Assembly (NCBI RefSeq): GCF_012932965.1
Contig: NZ_JABBXH010000004.1
Span: forward strand, 522,804 to 586,803
Origin: Thalassotalea algicola
GTDB lineage: Bacteria > Pseudomonadota > Gammaproteobacteria > Enterobacterales > Alteromonadaceae
DNA length: 64,000 nt
Reading direction: 5' to 3'
Made by a program: the position numbers and the translations under genes. Positions within the stretch are counted from its first letter, which is position 1. Every line of letters starts with the position of its first letter. The notes beneath the pieces are model-generated. The model searched no databases, had not been told where the DNA came from, and was given only the letters and a program-made list of their open reading frames with translations. Below are positions 63,501-64,000 of this stretch, piece after piece.

Positions 63501-64000
63501 ATGAGAACACTTGCCTTATTAACTTTTATCGCAATTAGCCAAGCTCATGCAAACTCAGTATATTATTCACTTGGTGAGTCGACTTCCAAAGACAAATCAA
63601 ACACTCGTCGGTTAGGAGTAATAGTAAAGCCAACAGTGGATTTGAATTTGCTAGACGCAAACAGCTTAAGTTTGCAGGTTGATATTTCATATTCAACTTG
63701 GCAAAACTTTTATGGGCCGGATATAAAAGCAGGCTCAATTGTACCCATGCTGCTCTATCAGAAAAAAAATCAGAGCATACACTGGTTTGTCCGGTTTGGA
63801 GTTGGTCTCGCTTATATAAATCAAACGCGTTGGGGAAATAGAGATTTAGGTGATAACTGGATATTTGAAAATAAATTCACAGTCGGTTTTCAGCCGCTTA
63901 ACAACCACGCGCTTGCGCTCTCATTATCTCATTATTCAAATGCAGCGACTAACTCGGATAACGACGGCACTAATATCGTGTCATTGGAGTATAGTATTGC
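63501..64000 (+). CDS. PagL-like lipid A 3-O-deacylase / acyloxyacyl hydrolase (partial)
   Basis: The frame starts at ATG 63501 and runs off the right edge. It opens with a signal peptide (MRTLALLTFIAISQAHA). The body is a beta-barrel-like sequence with alternating hydrophobic strands. LSLSHYSNAATNSDNDGTN holds the H-x-S-N motif whose His and Ser are catalytic in PagL. It probably sits in the outer membrane and removes a 3-O-acyl chain from lipid A. The C-terminus is not visible. Confidence 0.8.
   Translation, partial: MRTLALLTFIAISQAHANSVYYSLGESTSKDKSNTRRLGVIVKPTVDLNLLDANSLSLQVDISYSTWQNFYGPDIKAGSIVPMLLYQKKNQSIHWFVRFGVGLAYINQTRWGNRDLGDNWIFENKFTVGFQPLNNHALALSLSHYSNAATNSDNDGTNIVSLEYSI

Overview
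The window is about 64 kb of an AT-rich marine gammaproteobacterial chromosome. The rsx/rnf-nth cluster, PepSY-type iron uptake genes, PsrA-like and TyrR-like sites and a megL-type lyase suggest Alteromonadales, perhaps Colwelliaceae (Thalassotalea/Colwellia-like). The family assignment is inferred from gene content only.

Region 1 (1-3287) is the end of an Rsx/Rnf electron-transport operon (rsxC', rsxD, rsxG, rsxE) followed by nth, endonuclease III.

Region 2 (about 3081-25430) is the most striking part. The last 81 codons of nth (from Phe130 to the stop) recur as six direct-orientation copies at about 6.0, 7.6, 10.9, 16.9, 20.8 and 22.5 kb, with a seventh decayed stub at 25.4 kb. Every copy is preceded by the same non-nth motif (like GACATCTACCTTAATTATCT). 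A 23-bp segment inside each copy is almost invariant, including at wobble positions. Between the copies lie seven cassettes of 1.6 to 6 kb carrying 16 cargo genes in either orientation: serine hydrolase, esterase, S41 protease with MarR regulator, PLP lyase, di-heme lipoprotein with two-component system, lipase, FISUMP lipoprotein, SDR with AraC regulator, heme/Vgb protein, and DJ-1 protein with AraC regulator. No integrase, transposase or phage gene is present. The simplest reading is serial insertion of small, recombinase-free elements into the 3' part of nth. Each element would bring a replacement nth end and push the old one downstream, as phage 21 does at icd, but repeated many times and with gene-sized cargo.

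Region 3 (25.6-46 kb) is accessory chromosome. It holds a DUF2306/DUF4386/AraC module with a shared upstream element, a His-rich TonB receptor with a Cys-rich small protein, and a periplasmic solute-binding protein. A CadC-like regulator diverges from an esterase/propeller/serine-hydrolase operon. After these come a MASE1-GGDEF protein and a Fur-box-controlled siderophore receptor/PepSY operon.

Region 4 (46.3-64 kb) looks like core chromosome: GloA-like protein, class V aminotransferase, M28 peptidase, DUF885 lipoprotein, P-loop ATPase, ETF-QO divergent from etfBA (with two PsrA-type boxes), yciH, a double-receiver protein, TyrR divergent from megL (two TyrR boxes plus a sigma-54-like promoter), HIT protein, YlqF-type GTPase and the start of a PagL-like gene.
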